Below, in pieces: positions 1-6,988 of a DNA stretch of 28,872 nucleotides (its first letter is position 1; each line of letters begins with the position of its first letter). The stretch comes from CAYYWV01 sp964475385. Lineage in GTDB: Bacteria; Pseudomonadota; Alphaproteobacteria; JAAXGF01. Under the pieces are notes generated by a model, which was given only the letters and a program-made list of their open reading frames with translations, did not search any database and was not told where the DNA came from. The translations under genes were made by a program, and so were the position numbers. The DNA lies in contig CAYYWV010000022.1 of NCBI GenBank assembly GCA_964475385.1, positions 1 through 28,872 on the forward strand, given 5' to 3'.

Positions 1-346
1 AGTTGTCCTCCTCGCAGGGCACCATCAGCGAGACCACCATGGCGCGGTCGGGCCAATCGCGCTTGACCTGCTTGATCTCGCGCAAGTTCACGTCGAGCGG
101 GCGGTCGGTGATCAGCTCGATGTTGTTGAACGCGGCCATGCGCGCGCCGCCGTAGCTCGCCGCGCCGTAACGCGACGAGACGTTGACGATCGGCGGATCC
201 TCGCCCAGGGTCTTCCAGACCACGCCGCCCCAGCCCGCCTTGAAGGCGCGCACGACGTTGTACGCCTTGTCGGTCGGCGGCGCCGAGGCGAGCCAGAAGG
301 GATTGGGAGACTTAACGCCCGCGATTTCACAGCGAAGGTCGGCCAT
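1..346 (-). CDS. preA: NAD-dependent dihydropyrimidine dehydrogenase subunit PreA, 5' part only
   Basis: This is the catalytic FMN-containing subunit of bacterial dihydropyrimidine dehydrogenase, which reduces uracil and thymine to the dihydro forms in the cytoplasm together with PreT. Only the first 115 codons are present; the rest lies beyond the window start. The N-terminus carries the PreA signature NPFWLASAPPTDK near residues 15-27, followed by AGWGGVVWKTLG near residues 38-49, both typical of the TIM-barrel FMN domain. The ATG at 344-346 is preceded by a strong AAGGAGG ribosome site. It lies 21 bases after the preT stop on the same strand, so the two form an operon. The C-terminal 4Fe-4S ferredoxin domain expected for the family cannot be checked here. 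The family call is secure. Confidence 0.9.
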   Translation of the reverse strand, partial: MADLRCEIAGVKSPNPFWLASAPPTDKAYNVVRAFKAGWGGVVWKTLGEDPPIVNVSSRYGAASYGGARMAAFNNIELITDRPLDVNLREIKQVKRDWPDRAMVVSLMVPCEEDN

Positions 347-367
347 GGCCTCCTCCTTGAGTAGGGT

Positions 368-1726
368 TCAGGACCGCAGGGCGCGGTCGATGGCCTGAGC
401 GGCGATCTTACCATCTTGAACGGCCGAGACGGTGAGATCCTCGCCGCCCGCGACCGCGTCGCCGCCGGCCCAGACGCCGGTGAGCGAAGTGCGCCGGTCC
501 TCGTCGACGGCGATGCGCCCCCCTTCGATCTCGAGCAGCGCGCGCTCGCCTTCGTTCAATGGGTCGGCGACGAAAGTCTGGCCGATCGCCTTGAACACCT
601 GATCGGCCGGGAGCGAAAAGGTCTCGCCCGTGCCTTCGAGCCGGCCGCCGTTCATACGCGTCCGCTCGAAGGTCACGCCGCGGACGCGGCCGTCGCGCGT
701 GGACAGCCCCGCCGGGCGCGCCCAATGGCGGATGCGCACGCCGTTGGTTTGCGCGAACGCCTGCTCGTGGCCGGTGGCCGACATCTCGGCCGGGCCGCGG
801 CGGTAGACGATGGTCACGTCTTCGGCGCCGAGGCGTTTGGTTTGCACCGCGATATCGATCGCCGTATTGCCGCCGCCGATAACGACCACTTGGCGGCCGA
901 CCGGCAACGTGGAGAGATCGTCCGCCTGGCGAAGCTCGGCGATGTAATCGACCGCGTTGAGCACGCCCTCCACCGCCTCGTCTTCGAGACCGAGCGCGCG
1001 GACGCCGCCGAGGCCGAGGCCGAGGAACACCGCATCGAAGTCGCGGCGCAGCTCGGCCAGCGTGAAATCGCGCCCGAGCGCCTTGCCCGTGCGCAATGCG
1101 ATGCCGCCGATGCCGAGGATGAAGTCGACCTCGCGCCGCGCGAAGTCGTCGACGAGCTTATAGGCCGCGATTCCGTACTCGTTGAGCCCGCCCGCCTTGG
1201 GCTTGGCCTCGAAGACCTCGACCGCGTGGCCGAGCATGGCGAGCCGGTGCGCGCAGGCGAGCCCGGCGGGGCCGGCGCCGACCACGGCGATGCGCTTGCC
1301 GGTCGCGGGCGCGCGCGTGAACGGGTGGCGTTCCTCGGCCATCAGATGGTCGGTGGCGTAACGCTGAAGCTGGCCGATCGCGACCGGCTTGCCTTCCTGG
1401 GCCTCGCGCACGCAAGCGCCCTCGCAGAGAATCTCGGTCGGGCAGACCCGGGCGCAGGAACCGCCGAAGATGTTCTCGGTCAGGATGTCCATCGCCGCGC
1501 CGCGGACGTTGTCGGTCGCGATCTTGCGGATGAAGCTCGGGATATCGATGCCGGTCGGGCAGGCCTCGATGCAGGGCGCGTCGAAGCAGAAGTAGCAGCG
1601 GCTCGCCTCGACAAGCGCGCGGGCGCGGCTCAAGGGCGGATGGATGTCGCTGAAGTTCTCGCGAAGCGCCTCGGGCGAAAGCCGGCCCGATGCGACGTCC
1701 GGGCTGTCGGACATGCGGTCGGACAT
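368..1726 (-). CDS. preT: NAD(P)-dependent dihydropyrimidine dehydrogenase subunit PreT
   Basis: This is the electron-input flavoprotein of the PreT/PreA dihydropyrimidine dehydrogenase (452 aa). It passes electrons from NAD(P)H through FAD and iron-sulfur clusters to PreA. The N-terminal cluster-binding region shows CYFCFDAPCIEACP near residues 44-57 and CARVCPTEILCEGAC near 92-106. An FAD dinucleotide fold follows (VVGAGPAGLACA near 148-159), then a second NAD(P) fold (VVVIGGGNTAID near 286-297), and a late GGDAVAG FAD motif. The ATG at 1724-1726 has GGGAG about 8 bases upstream. Length and order match the glutamate-synthase-small-subunit-like family. The gene is divergent from a RutR-like regulator across pyrimidine-type operators, which supports the pyrimidine role over a glutamate synthase role. 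Confidence 0.9.
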   Translation of the reverse strand: MSDRMSDSPDVASGRLSPEALRENFSDIHPPLSRARALVEASRCYFCFDAPCIEACPTGIDIPSFIRKIATDNVRGAAMDILTENIFGGSCARVCPTEILCEGACVREAQEGKPVAIGQLQRYATDHLMAEERHPFTRAPATGKRIAVVGAGPAGLACAHRLAMLGHAVEVFEAKPKAGGLNEYGIAAYKLVDDFARREVDFILGIGGIALRTGKALGRDFTLAELRRDFDAVFLGLGLGGVRALGLEDEAVEGVLNAVDYIAELRQADDLSTLPVGRQVVVIGGGNTAIDIAVQTKRLGAEDVTIVYRRGPAEMSATGHEQAFAQTNGVRIRHWARPAGLSTRDGRVRGVTFERTRMNGGRLEGTGETFSLPADQVFKAIGQTFVADPLNEGERALLEIEGGRIAVDEDRRTSLTGVWAGGDAVAGGEDLTVSAVQDGKIAAQAIDRALRS

Positions 1727-1786
1727 GAAGTCTCCCTACGCTTTTGTTGCAGACCGGCCCGCGGCCGGCCTACCATTTTTTCGAGT

Positions 1787-1841
1787 TTGACTGTACCGTT
1801 AATCTGACCATATGGTCAAGGAAAACTGACCATGCGGTCAA
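1787..1841. promoter_or_regulatory. Cluster of RutR-like operators between preT and the TetR regulator
   Basis: Two strong palindromes are visible: CTGACCATATGGTCAA at 1804-1819 and CTGACCATGCGGTCAA at 1826-1841. The published E. coli RutR box is TTGACCANNTGGTCAA, so the first copy has one mismatch and the second two among the fixed positions. A weaker 16-bp palindrome, TTGACTGTACCGTTAA at 1787-1802, sits directly beside them. The sites lie between preT and the regulator gene. The inference is that the regulator represses both directions until uracil or thymine binds it. Confidence 0.85.
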
Positions 1842-1882
1842 CTTTTGGTCGGCCGAAGAGGCTGGGGGCGCGGGTTTTGAAA

Positions 1883-2557
1883 ATGGACGATTCGAGCGAG
1901 GCGATCGCGAGCGCCCAGACTGCGGCGCCGGGGCAGATCAGGGCGCGCAACCGGGCGCGGATTCTCAAAGCGGCCGAAGAGGTTTTCGCGGAACGGGGCT
2001 ATCGCGGCGCGACCACGGCGGCGATCGCCGAGCGCGCCGGTCTGCCCAAGGCCAACGTGCACTACTACTTCGGCACCAAGGCGGCGCTCTATAAGGCGGT
2101 GATCGACGACATTCTCGAGCTGTGGCTCGCCGCCCTCGACTATATCACCGAGGACCGCGACCCGGCCGAGGCGCTCTCGGACTACATCCGGGCCAAGGTC
2201 ATGTACTCGCGCGACCGACCCCACGCCTCGCGGGTCTTCGCCAACGAGGTCATCCTCGGGGCGCCCAACATCGAAGGCTTCCTCGCCGGCGAGCTGCGCG
2301 AGCTCGTCCGCAAGAAGGCGAAGGTGTTCGAGGCCTGGGTGCGCCAGGGGCGCATGGACCCGATCGAGCCCGCGCATCTGTTCTCGATCATCTGGGCGGC
2401 GACTCAGCAGTACGCCGACTTCGGCGTCCAGGTCAGCGCGATTCTCGGCCGGCGCAAGCTCTCGGACGAGGACTTCGAGGTCGCCACCGAGACGATCACG
2501 CGGCTGGTGCTCGCCGGCTGCGGGATCAAGCGCCCGGCCGCTCGCTCGAAGCCCTGA
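1883..2557 (+). CDS. rutR: TetR-family regulator, RutR type (pyrimidine utilisation)
   Basis: This is a TetR repressor of 224 aa from the ATG at 1883. The N-terminal helix-turn-helix reads ILKAAEEVFAERGYRGATT followed by IAERAGLPKANVHYYFGTK, a form typical of the RutR/YcdC group, and the C-terminal domain has the matching RutR-like helices. RutR senses uracil and thymine and controls pyrimidine catabolism. An in-frame upstream ATG at 1832 would add 17 residues, but it lies inside the second operator palindrome. It has an AAGGA 9 bases upstream, so it cannot be excluded; 1883 has only a weak ribosome site. The gene is divergent from preTA and ends 2 bases before the convergent nitrilase stop. 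Family confidence is high; the symbol rests on the operators and the preTA neighbours. Confidence 0.85.
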   Translation: MDDSSEAIASAQTAAPGQIRARNRARILKAAEEVFAERGYRGATTAAIAERAGLPKANVHYYFGTKAALYKAVIDDILELWLAALDYITEDRDPAEALSDYIRAKVMYSRDRPHASRVFANEVILGAPNIEGFLAGELRELVRKKAKVFEAWVRQGRMDPIEPAHLFSIIWAATQQYADFGVQVSAILGRRKLSDEDFEVATETITRLVLAGCGIKRPAARSKP

Positions 2558-2559
2558 TC

Positions 2560-3522
2560 TCAGGGATCGGCGAAGGGGTCTCCCGGCTCCCCTATATTCG
2601 TTACGACAGGAACTTGTTTCCGTTCGTTTACGTGAAGCCTGAAGACGTCGGGCCGCGCGTAGTGCCCCGCGACGTCGAAGTCGTACTTGCCGCGCGCGAT
2701 CTCGCCGAGGTCGAGTTCGGCGGTCAGAATCGCGGGACCGTCGAAGTGCGGGCCGGCGAGAACGGCGCCCAAGGGCGAGACGATGCAGCTTCCGCCCCGC
2801 ATCAGCACGGTCTTGGGATCGTCGCCCTGGACCGGGTGGTAGTCGTCGGGGCAGTCGCCGCGGGTCAGGTACTGGCAGGCCGAGAGCACGAAACAGCGCC
2901 CTTCGAGCGCGATATGGCGCATGCTGGGAAGCCAGCTCTCGCGGTCGTCGGCGGTCGGCGCGCAATAGATCTCGACCCCTTTGGCGTACATCGCCATGCG
3001 CAGAAGCGGCATGTAGTTCTCCCAGCAGATCACGCTGCCGAGCCGCCCGAGCGGCGTCTCCACCACGGGTAGGGTCGAGCCGTCGCCGAAGCCCCAGACC
3101 AGGCGTTCGGACGCGGTCGGCATCAGCTTGCGGTGGCGGCCGAGGAGCGCGCCGTCGGGGCCGAACGTCAGCGCCGTGCAGTAAAGCGTGCCGCCGTCGC
3201 GCTCGATCACGCCGACGACGAGATAGAGCCCGGCCGCGCGCGCGGCCGCGCCGATGGCGTCGCAGTGGGGGCCGGGGACCGCGATTGCGCTTTCGAAGTA
3301 GCGGCGGAAGTCCTCGCGTCCCTCGGGCGTGCGGCTGCCGATGCGGGCGCCGAAGTCGAGGCCCTTCGGGTAGGCCGAGACGAACGCCTCGGGAAAGAGG
3401 ACGATCTCGGCCCCTTTGGCCGCAGCCTCGGCGGCGAGCGCATGGATCTTCTCGATGGTGCGGTCGCGGTCGAAAACGACCGGGCAGTCCTGGACGACCG
3501 CGGCGGTGATCTTACGGCTCAT
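2560..3522 (-). CDS. Nitrilase (carbon-nitrogen hydrolase family)
   Basis: This 320-aa enzyme belongs to the branch of the nitrilase superfamily that hydrolyses nitriles to carboxylic acids and ammonia. All three catalytic residues are visible: Glu45 in FPEAFVSAYPKG, Lys132 in HRKLMPT, and Cys166 in CWENYMP. The last motif and the SAYPKGLDFG stretch are hallmarks of true nitrilases rather than of beta-ureidopropionases or amidases. The ATG at 3520-3522 has GGGAGGGAG just upstream; a longer reading to 3648 lacks a ribosome site and has a low-complexity Arg/Ala-rich N-terminus. The gene converges on rutR with a 2-base gap, so it is not co-transcribed with preTA. The substrate cannot be read from the sequence. 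Confidence 0.88.
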   Translation of the reverse strand: MSRKITAAVVQDCPVVFDRDRTIEKIHALAAEAAAKGAEIVLFPEAFVSAYPKGLDFGARIGSRTPEGREDFRRYFESAIAVPGPHCDAIGAAARAAGLYLVVGVIERDGGTLYCTALTFGPDGALLGRHRKLMPTASERLVWGFGDGSTLPVVETPLGRLGSVICWENYMPLLRMAMYAKGVEIYCAPTADDRESWLPSMRHIALEGRCFVLSACQYLTRGDCPDDYHPVQGDDPKTVLMRGGSCIVSPLGAVLAGPHFDGPAILTAELDLGEIARGKYDFDVAGHYARPDVFRLHVNERKQVPVVTNIGEPGDPFADP

Positions 3523-3687
3523 GCTCCCTCCCTTCGATGCCGGCCGGGCGCGGCGGCGCCGTCGACCTTGTCGCTGAACCACTGGCGCGCACGCGACCGC
3601 TGGCGCACGCGCGGCGGCGATCATACGCCCGCGTCGGCGCGGCGTCACGCTGCTGCGAATAAATAGGATGGAGAAAGAAGCGTAGCG

Positions 3688-3996
3688 CTACCCGTCGCGT
3701 TCGTCGCCGCAGTAGGTCGCGTAGAGGAAGGAAATCAGCGCGCGCACGTCCTCGCGGTCGAGTGAGTAGTAGATCGTCTGGCCCTCGCGCCGCCGGGCGA
3801 CCAGCCCTTCGGCGCGCAGCCGGGCGAGCTGCTGGGACATGGCCTGCTCGCGCACGCCGAGAAGCCGCGCGAGCTCGCCGACCGAGCGCTCGCCCTCGAC
3901 GAGATGGCACAGGATCAAAAGGCGACTTTCGTGCGAAAGCACCCGCATCAGGTCGCTGACCTGAGCTGCGGTGGCTTGCATTTTTTGTGTATCCAT
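3688..3996 (-). CDS. ArsR-family persulfide-sensing repressor, BigR/SqrR type
   Basis: This is a 102-aa winged-helix ArsR repressor. The recognition region reads LARLLGVREQAMSQQLARLR, followed by a wing RRREGQTIYYSL. Cysteines are at positions 30 (LILCHLVEGERSV) and 96 (LYATYCGDE). The 66-residue separation equals that of the redox pair in Rhodobacter SqrR (Cys41/Cys107) and BigR (Cys42/Cys108), where persulfide forms a tetrasulfide link and releases DNA. No ArsR-type metal-binding CxC is present. It is divergent from a DUF442 protein and two YeeE/YedE proteins, the classical BigR neighbourhood. The start has no ribosome site on its strand and may be leaderless. The sensing role is inferred from residues and context. 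Confidence 0.88.
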   Translation of the reverse strand: MDTQKMQATAAQVSDLMRVLSHESRLLILCHLVEGERSVGELARLLGVREQAMSQQLARLRAEGLVARRREGQTIYYSLDREDVRALISFLYATYCGDERDG

Positions 3997-3998
3997 AC

Positions 3999-4031
3999 TT
4001 GCGTAGATATGCAGATACGCATATATGTCAA
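3999..4031. promoter_or_regulatory. Overlapping divergent promoters with an internal operator palindrome
   Basis: On the plus strand TTGCGT (3999-4004) and TATATG (4022-4027) are separated by 17 bases. On the minus strand TTGACA (4031-4026) is a perfect -35, with TATCTA 16 bases further at 4009-4004. The inverted repeat ATATGC-N6-GCATAT at 4007-4024 lies inside both. The minus-strand transcript would begin at about the repressor ATG (3996), explaining its lack of a ribosome site. The palindrome is the likely binding site of the BigR/SqrR-type repressor, giving autoregulation and control of the sulfur genes. Confidence 0.6.
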
Positions 4032-4119
4032 GCGTACTCTCCTGCGCGCAACGCCTGTTTGCGGATGCAGGCGCGAGGCGCTGGAGGAGTGATCGGAGGT
4101 TTCATTGACGGCGTAACAT

Positions 4120-4146
4120 GCACTGAGCCATTTGGCCCGACAGTGC
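4120..4146 (+). promoter_or_regulatory. Small inverted repeat in the leader of the DUF442 gene
   Basis: GCACTG (4120-4125) and CAGTGC (4141-4146) form a perfect 6-bp stem with a 15-base loop, 26 bases before the start codon and upstream of its AGGAGGG ribosome site. It could be a weak RNA hairpin or a second protein-binding site. Its role is unknown. Confidence 0.3.
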
Positions 4147-4172
4147 TTCGCAATGTCAACAGGAGGGCAGTG

Positions 4173-4721
4173 ATGAATCTTTTCAAATCCTATACCGCAA
4201 GGCTAGCGTTTGTCCTTGCGCTTTTCGCAGTCCCCGCTTTCGCCCACGCGGGCGCGCCGATGGCGCCGTTCGGCGACAAGGTCAGCGCGGCGATCACCTA
4301 CTACAATCGGGCCTCGCCCATGATCGGGACCGCCGGGCTTCTGCTTGAAGGCGGGGTGGTGGAGGCCAAGAAGCTCGGTTTCAAGACCATCGTCAACCTG
4401 CTCACGGCCAAGGAAGGCGCGGAGCTCGAACGCGAGAAAGCGAAAGAGGTCGGGATCAACTACATCAACATCCCGGTCTCGACCCGGGCGCCGACCGACG
4501 AGCAGGTGCGCGCCTTCGCCAAGATCGTCGAGAATCCGGACAATTACCCGATTCTCGTTCACTGCGAGACCGCGAACCGGGTCGGCGCGATGTGGGCGCT
4601 CTATCGCGCTTCCAAAGGCGTGCCGGCGATGATCGCGGTCGAGGAAGGCCGCGCCATCGGCCTCAAGCCCAGCCGCGAGAAGGCGGTCCGCGCGCGCCTC
4701 GGTCTGCCGCCTCTGGGCTGA
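4173..4721 (+). CDS. Exported DUF442 / dual-specificity phosphatase-like sulfur protein
   Basis: This 182-aa protein has a Sec signal peptide (hydrophobic residues about 9-24, cleavage likely near AHA|GAP), so it acts outside the cytoplasm. The mature part is a phosphatase-fold domain with the active-site loop VHCETANRVG: His130, Cys131 and Arg136. The C-X4-R loop has the six-residue rhodanese-like length found in the DUF442 (Blh N-terminal) family, associated with sulfurtransferase or phosphatase activity in bigR operons. The ATG at 4173 follows a strong AGGAGGG. It is the first gene of an operon with two YeeE/YedE proteins (16-base gap) and is divergent from the persulfide-sensing repressor. 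The sulfur role is inferred; whether the enzyme moves sulfur or cleaves phosphate is not decided by the sequence. Confidence 0.8.
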   Translation: MNLFKSYTARLAFVLALFAVPAFAHAGAPMAPFGDKVSAAITYYNRASPMIGTAGLLLEGGVVEAKKLGFKTIVNLLTAKEGAELEREKAKEVGINYINIPVSTRAPTDEQVRAFAKIVENPDNYPILVHCETANRVGAMWALYRASKGVPAMIAVEEGRAIGLKPSREKAVRARLGLPPLG

Positions 4722-4737
4722 GCGAGGAGACCGGAGC

Positions 4738-5268
4738 ATGACTGATCGCGCCGCGACAAGCGCCCCGACGCGCCCCTATTGGCCGCCGCTCGCGGCCGGG
4801 GCGGCGCTCGGGCTCGCCCTTGTCTTCACCTTCGTGGCGACCGGCCACGGCCTCGGCGCGAGCGGATTCTTCGCCCGGCTGGCGGCCGGCGCCGCCGATC
4901 TGGCGGCGCCAGCCGCCGCCAAGGCCAACGCCTATCTCGGTCCTTATCTCAGGGGCAATCCGCTCGATAGCTGGATCTCGTGGGAGATCGCGGGCGTCAT
5001 GCTGGGCGCGCTGGCGGGCAGCCTCGCGAGCGGTCGGTTCCGCCTCGGGATCGCGCGCGGCGCAGGGCTCGGAGCGTCCTCGCGTCTGGGGCTCGCCTTC
5101 CTGGGCGGCGTCCTCACCGGCTTCGGCAGCCGGCTCGCGCGCGGCTGCACGAGCGGCCTCGGCCTGTCGGGCGGAGCGACGCTCTCGGTCGCCGCCTTCG
5201 TGTTCTTGATCGCCTTCTTCGTCGCCGGCTTCGCGACGATGCTTCTGGCGCGGAGGGCCTGGAGATGA
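4738..5268 (+). CDS. YeeE/YedE-family membrane protein, first half-size subunit
   Basis: This 176-aa integral membrane protein of the YeeE/YedE (DUF395) family is linked to transport of thiosulfate or other sulfur species. Hydrophobic segments are visible near residues 16-36, 82-98, 116-130 and 150-172. The family motif GSRLARGCTSG at 130-140 places the conserved cysteine at 137. The protein is about half the length of a full YeeE, and the neighbouring gene supplies the second half. Its TGA overlaps the next ATG (ATGA), so the two are translationally coupled and probably form a heteromeric transporter of the PmpA/PmpB kind. The exact substrate is not shown. Confidence 0.85.
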   Translation: MTDRAATSAPTRPYWPPLAAGAALGLALVFTFVATGHGLGASGFFARLAAGAADLAAPAAAKANAYLGPYLRGNPLDSWISWEIAGVMLGALAGSLASGRFRLGIARGAGLGASSRLGLAFLGGVLTGFGSRLARGCTSGLGLSGGATLSVAAFVFLIAFFVAGFATMLLARRAWR

Positions 5269-5912
5269 ACCTGCCTCTTTACGACAACGGCGCGCTTTCG
5301 GGCTTGCTCGCCGGGCTTCTGTTCGGCTTCGCGCTCGAAGGCGCGGGCTTCGGAAACCCGCGGAAGCTGACCGGACAGTTCACGCTTCGCGATTTCGCCG
5401 TGTTCAAGGTGATGTTCACCGCAGTCGTCATCGCGGCGACAGGGCTGTGGCTCGCCGACGCGACCGGGATCATGCCGCGCGGCCGGGTCTATGTTCCGAC
5501 GCTCTACTTCTGGTCGATCGCGGCCGGCGGCGCGCTGATCGGGGCCGGCTTCTCGATTGGCGGCTACTGCCCGGGCACCTCGGCGGTCGGGCTCGCGAGC
5601 GGGCGGCTCGACGCGGTCGCCTTCATCGCCGGCATGGTCGCGGGTTCGGCGGCCTTCGCCGGCGCATTCGACGCGATCGAGCCCTTTTATCGCGCCGCCA
5701 AGGGACCGGCGCGCCAGACCCTCGATCAGCTTCTCGGTCTGCCGACGCCGGCGATTCTGGCCGCTTTCGCGGCGATGGCGGCGGGCGGGTTCTGGCTTGG
5801 TTCGCGGATCGAGCGGAGGAACGGCGGTCCCGTCGGTCCTGAGAACGCCCGGGGCTCGCCCGGGGCCTCCTCCGGGGTGCAAGCGAGTCCAACGGCGAGG
5901 GCGGCGACCTGA
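5265..5912 (+). CDS. YeeE/YedE-family membrane protein, second half-size subunit
   Basis: This 215-aa partner of the upstream YeeE/YedE protein starts at the ATG at 5265, which overlaps the previous stop. It shows the family motif GAGFGNPRKLTGQF near residues 26-39 and the conserved cysteine 102 in GGYCPGTS. Membrane segments lie near residues 10-26, 47-66, 82-98, 115-134 and 160-176. The last roughly 35 residues are a polar, Gly/Pro/Ser-rich tail with no family match, probably disordered. It completes the repressor-controlled sulfur operon, and a GC-rich hairpin follows. The role as a sulfur-compound importer is inferred from the family and context. Confidence 0.85.
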   Translation: MNLPLYDNGALSGLLAGLLFGFALEGAGFGNPRKLTGQFTLRDFAVFKVMFTAVVIAATGLWLADATGIMPRGRVYVPTLYFWSIAAGGALIGAGFSIGGYCPGTSAVGLASGRLDAVAFIAGMVAGSAAFAGAFDAIEPFYRAAKGPARQTLDQLLGLPTPAILAAFAAMAAGGFWLGSRIERRNGGPVGPENARGSPGASSGVQASPTARAAT

Positions 5913-5939
5913 ACCTTGCTGTCGGTTGCGTCCCGGGAG

Positions 5940-5972
5940 CCGCCGCGCGATGCCCTCCCCGTCGCGCGGCGG
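5940..5972 (+). terminator. GC-rich hairpin after the YeeE/YedE operon
   Basis: CCGCCGCGCGA at 5940-5950 and TCGCGCGGCGG at 5962-5972 form a perfect 11-bp stem with an 11-base loop. It lies 27 bases after the operon's last stop and before the next gene. No T-run follows, so termination is probable but not certain. Confidence 0.55.
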
Positions 5973-6027
5973 CCCGTATCCGAGGGCGGGTCCAAAGCAT
6001 CAACGCTAACAGGAGAAGATCCGCGCG

Positions 6028-6864
6028 ATGTGCGAACTGTTTGCGCTGTCGAGTAACCGTCCGGCGACCGTAACCTTTTCGTTGCGCCTCTTCGCCCGTC
6101 GCGGCGGCGACGAAGGACCGCATCGCGACGGTTGGGGCATCGCCTACTACGAGAATCACGATGTCCGCTTGATCAAGGAGGCCGAGCCCGCAAGCGACAG
6201 CGACTGGGTTCGCTTCATCGAGACCCACGCGCTTCGCAGCCGGACGGTGGTTTCCCACATTCGCAAAGCGACGCAGGGCGATCTGACCTTCGCCAACACC
6301 CAGCCCTTCATCCGCGAGCTCGGCGGACGGATGCACGTGTTCGCCCACAACGGCGACCTCGATGGGATTCGCGCGAAGCCCGAGTTCGCGCTGGAACGCT
6401 TCCATCCCATAGGCGAGACCGATTCGGAATGGGCCTTCTGCGCGCTTCTCGATCGTCTTGCGCCTTTGTGGCGCGCGGCGGCGGACGGCGGCGCGCCGCC
6501 TGCGCTCGACCGGCGTATGGCGGCGATCGCGGACTTCGCCGCGCGGCTGCGCGCGCTGGGGCCGGCGAACTTCCTGTACGCGGATGGCGATGCGCTCTTC
6601 GTTCACGGCCACCGCCGCCGCCAAGCGGCGAGCGGGCGCATCGAACCGCCGGGGCTCGTCTTCCTTTGCCGCCGCTGCCGGGTCGAAAACGGCGCGCTTG
6701 CGACGCGCAATGTGGTGACCGATGGGCTCGACGTGCGTCTCGATGCCCAAGAGGTCGTGCTTGTGGCGAGCGTGCCTTTGACCGACGAGCCCTGGCGCCC
6801 GCTCGCCGAGGGCGAGCTCATAGCGCTGCGCGAGGGCGCGGTCGTCGCTCGCCTGACGCCGTAG
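6028..6864 (+). CDS. Class II glutamine amidotransferase (YafJ-like)
   Basis: This 278-aa cytoplasmic enzyme has an N-terminal nucleophile glutaminase fold. After removal of Met1 the catalytic Cys2 (MCELFALSS) is exposed. Supporting motifs are DGWGIAYY near residues 37-44, SHIRKAT near 76-82, and FAHNGDLDG near 109-117, all typical of the glutaminase domain that releases ammonia from glutamine. No synthetase or acceptor domain is fused, as in YafJ and EgtC-type stand-alone proteins. The ATG has AGGAGA 11 bases upstream. It stands alone between a hairpin and an MFS gene. The ammonia acceptor is unknown; there are no ergothioneine genes beside it to support EgtC. Confidence 0.85.
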   Translation: MCELFALSSNRPATVTFSLRLFARRGGDEGPHRDGWGIAYYENHDVRLIKEAEPASDSDWVRFIETHALRSRTVVSHIRKATQGDLTFANTQPFIRELGGRMHVFAHNGDLDGIRAKPEFALERFHPIGETDSEWAFCALLDRLAPLWRAAADGGAPPALDRRMAAIADFAARLRALGPANFLYADGDALFVHGHRRRQAASGRIEPPGLVFLCRRCRVENGALATRNVVTDGLDVRLDAQEVVLVASVPLTDEPWRPLAEGELIALREGAVVARLTP

Positions 6865-6988
6865 CGCCTTTCTTTCGATTCACTCCAAACCGCCCGGTAA
6901 CGTCCTGTTGATCGATTGCGCCGCGCGCATCGCTTGATCGCCGATCCCCATTCGGGCTAGGTGAAAGGGCGACGCTGGTTCCGGGGGC

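Noticed and set aside
416..1807. 463-aa open frame antisense to preT
   Set aside because: GC-rich shadow: it mirrors preT codon by codon, has no domain pattern and no ribosome site. The same holds for long frames at 1838-2965 (-), 2122-3072 (+), 7028-8092 (-), 11702-12787 (+), 25410-26609 (-) and 26613-28193 (-).
2560..3522. Beta-ureidopropionase, the third step of reductive pyrimidine breakdown
   Set aside because: Attractive because preTA is near, but the FPEAFVSAYPKG and CWENYMP motifs are those of true nitrilases and the gene is convergent with rutR, outside the preTA operon.
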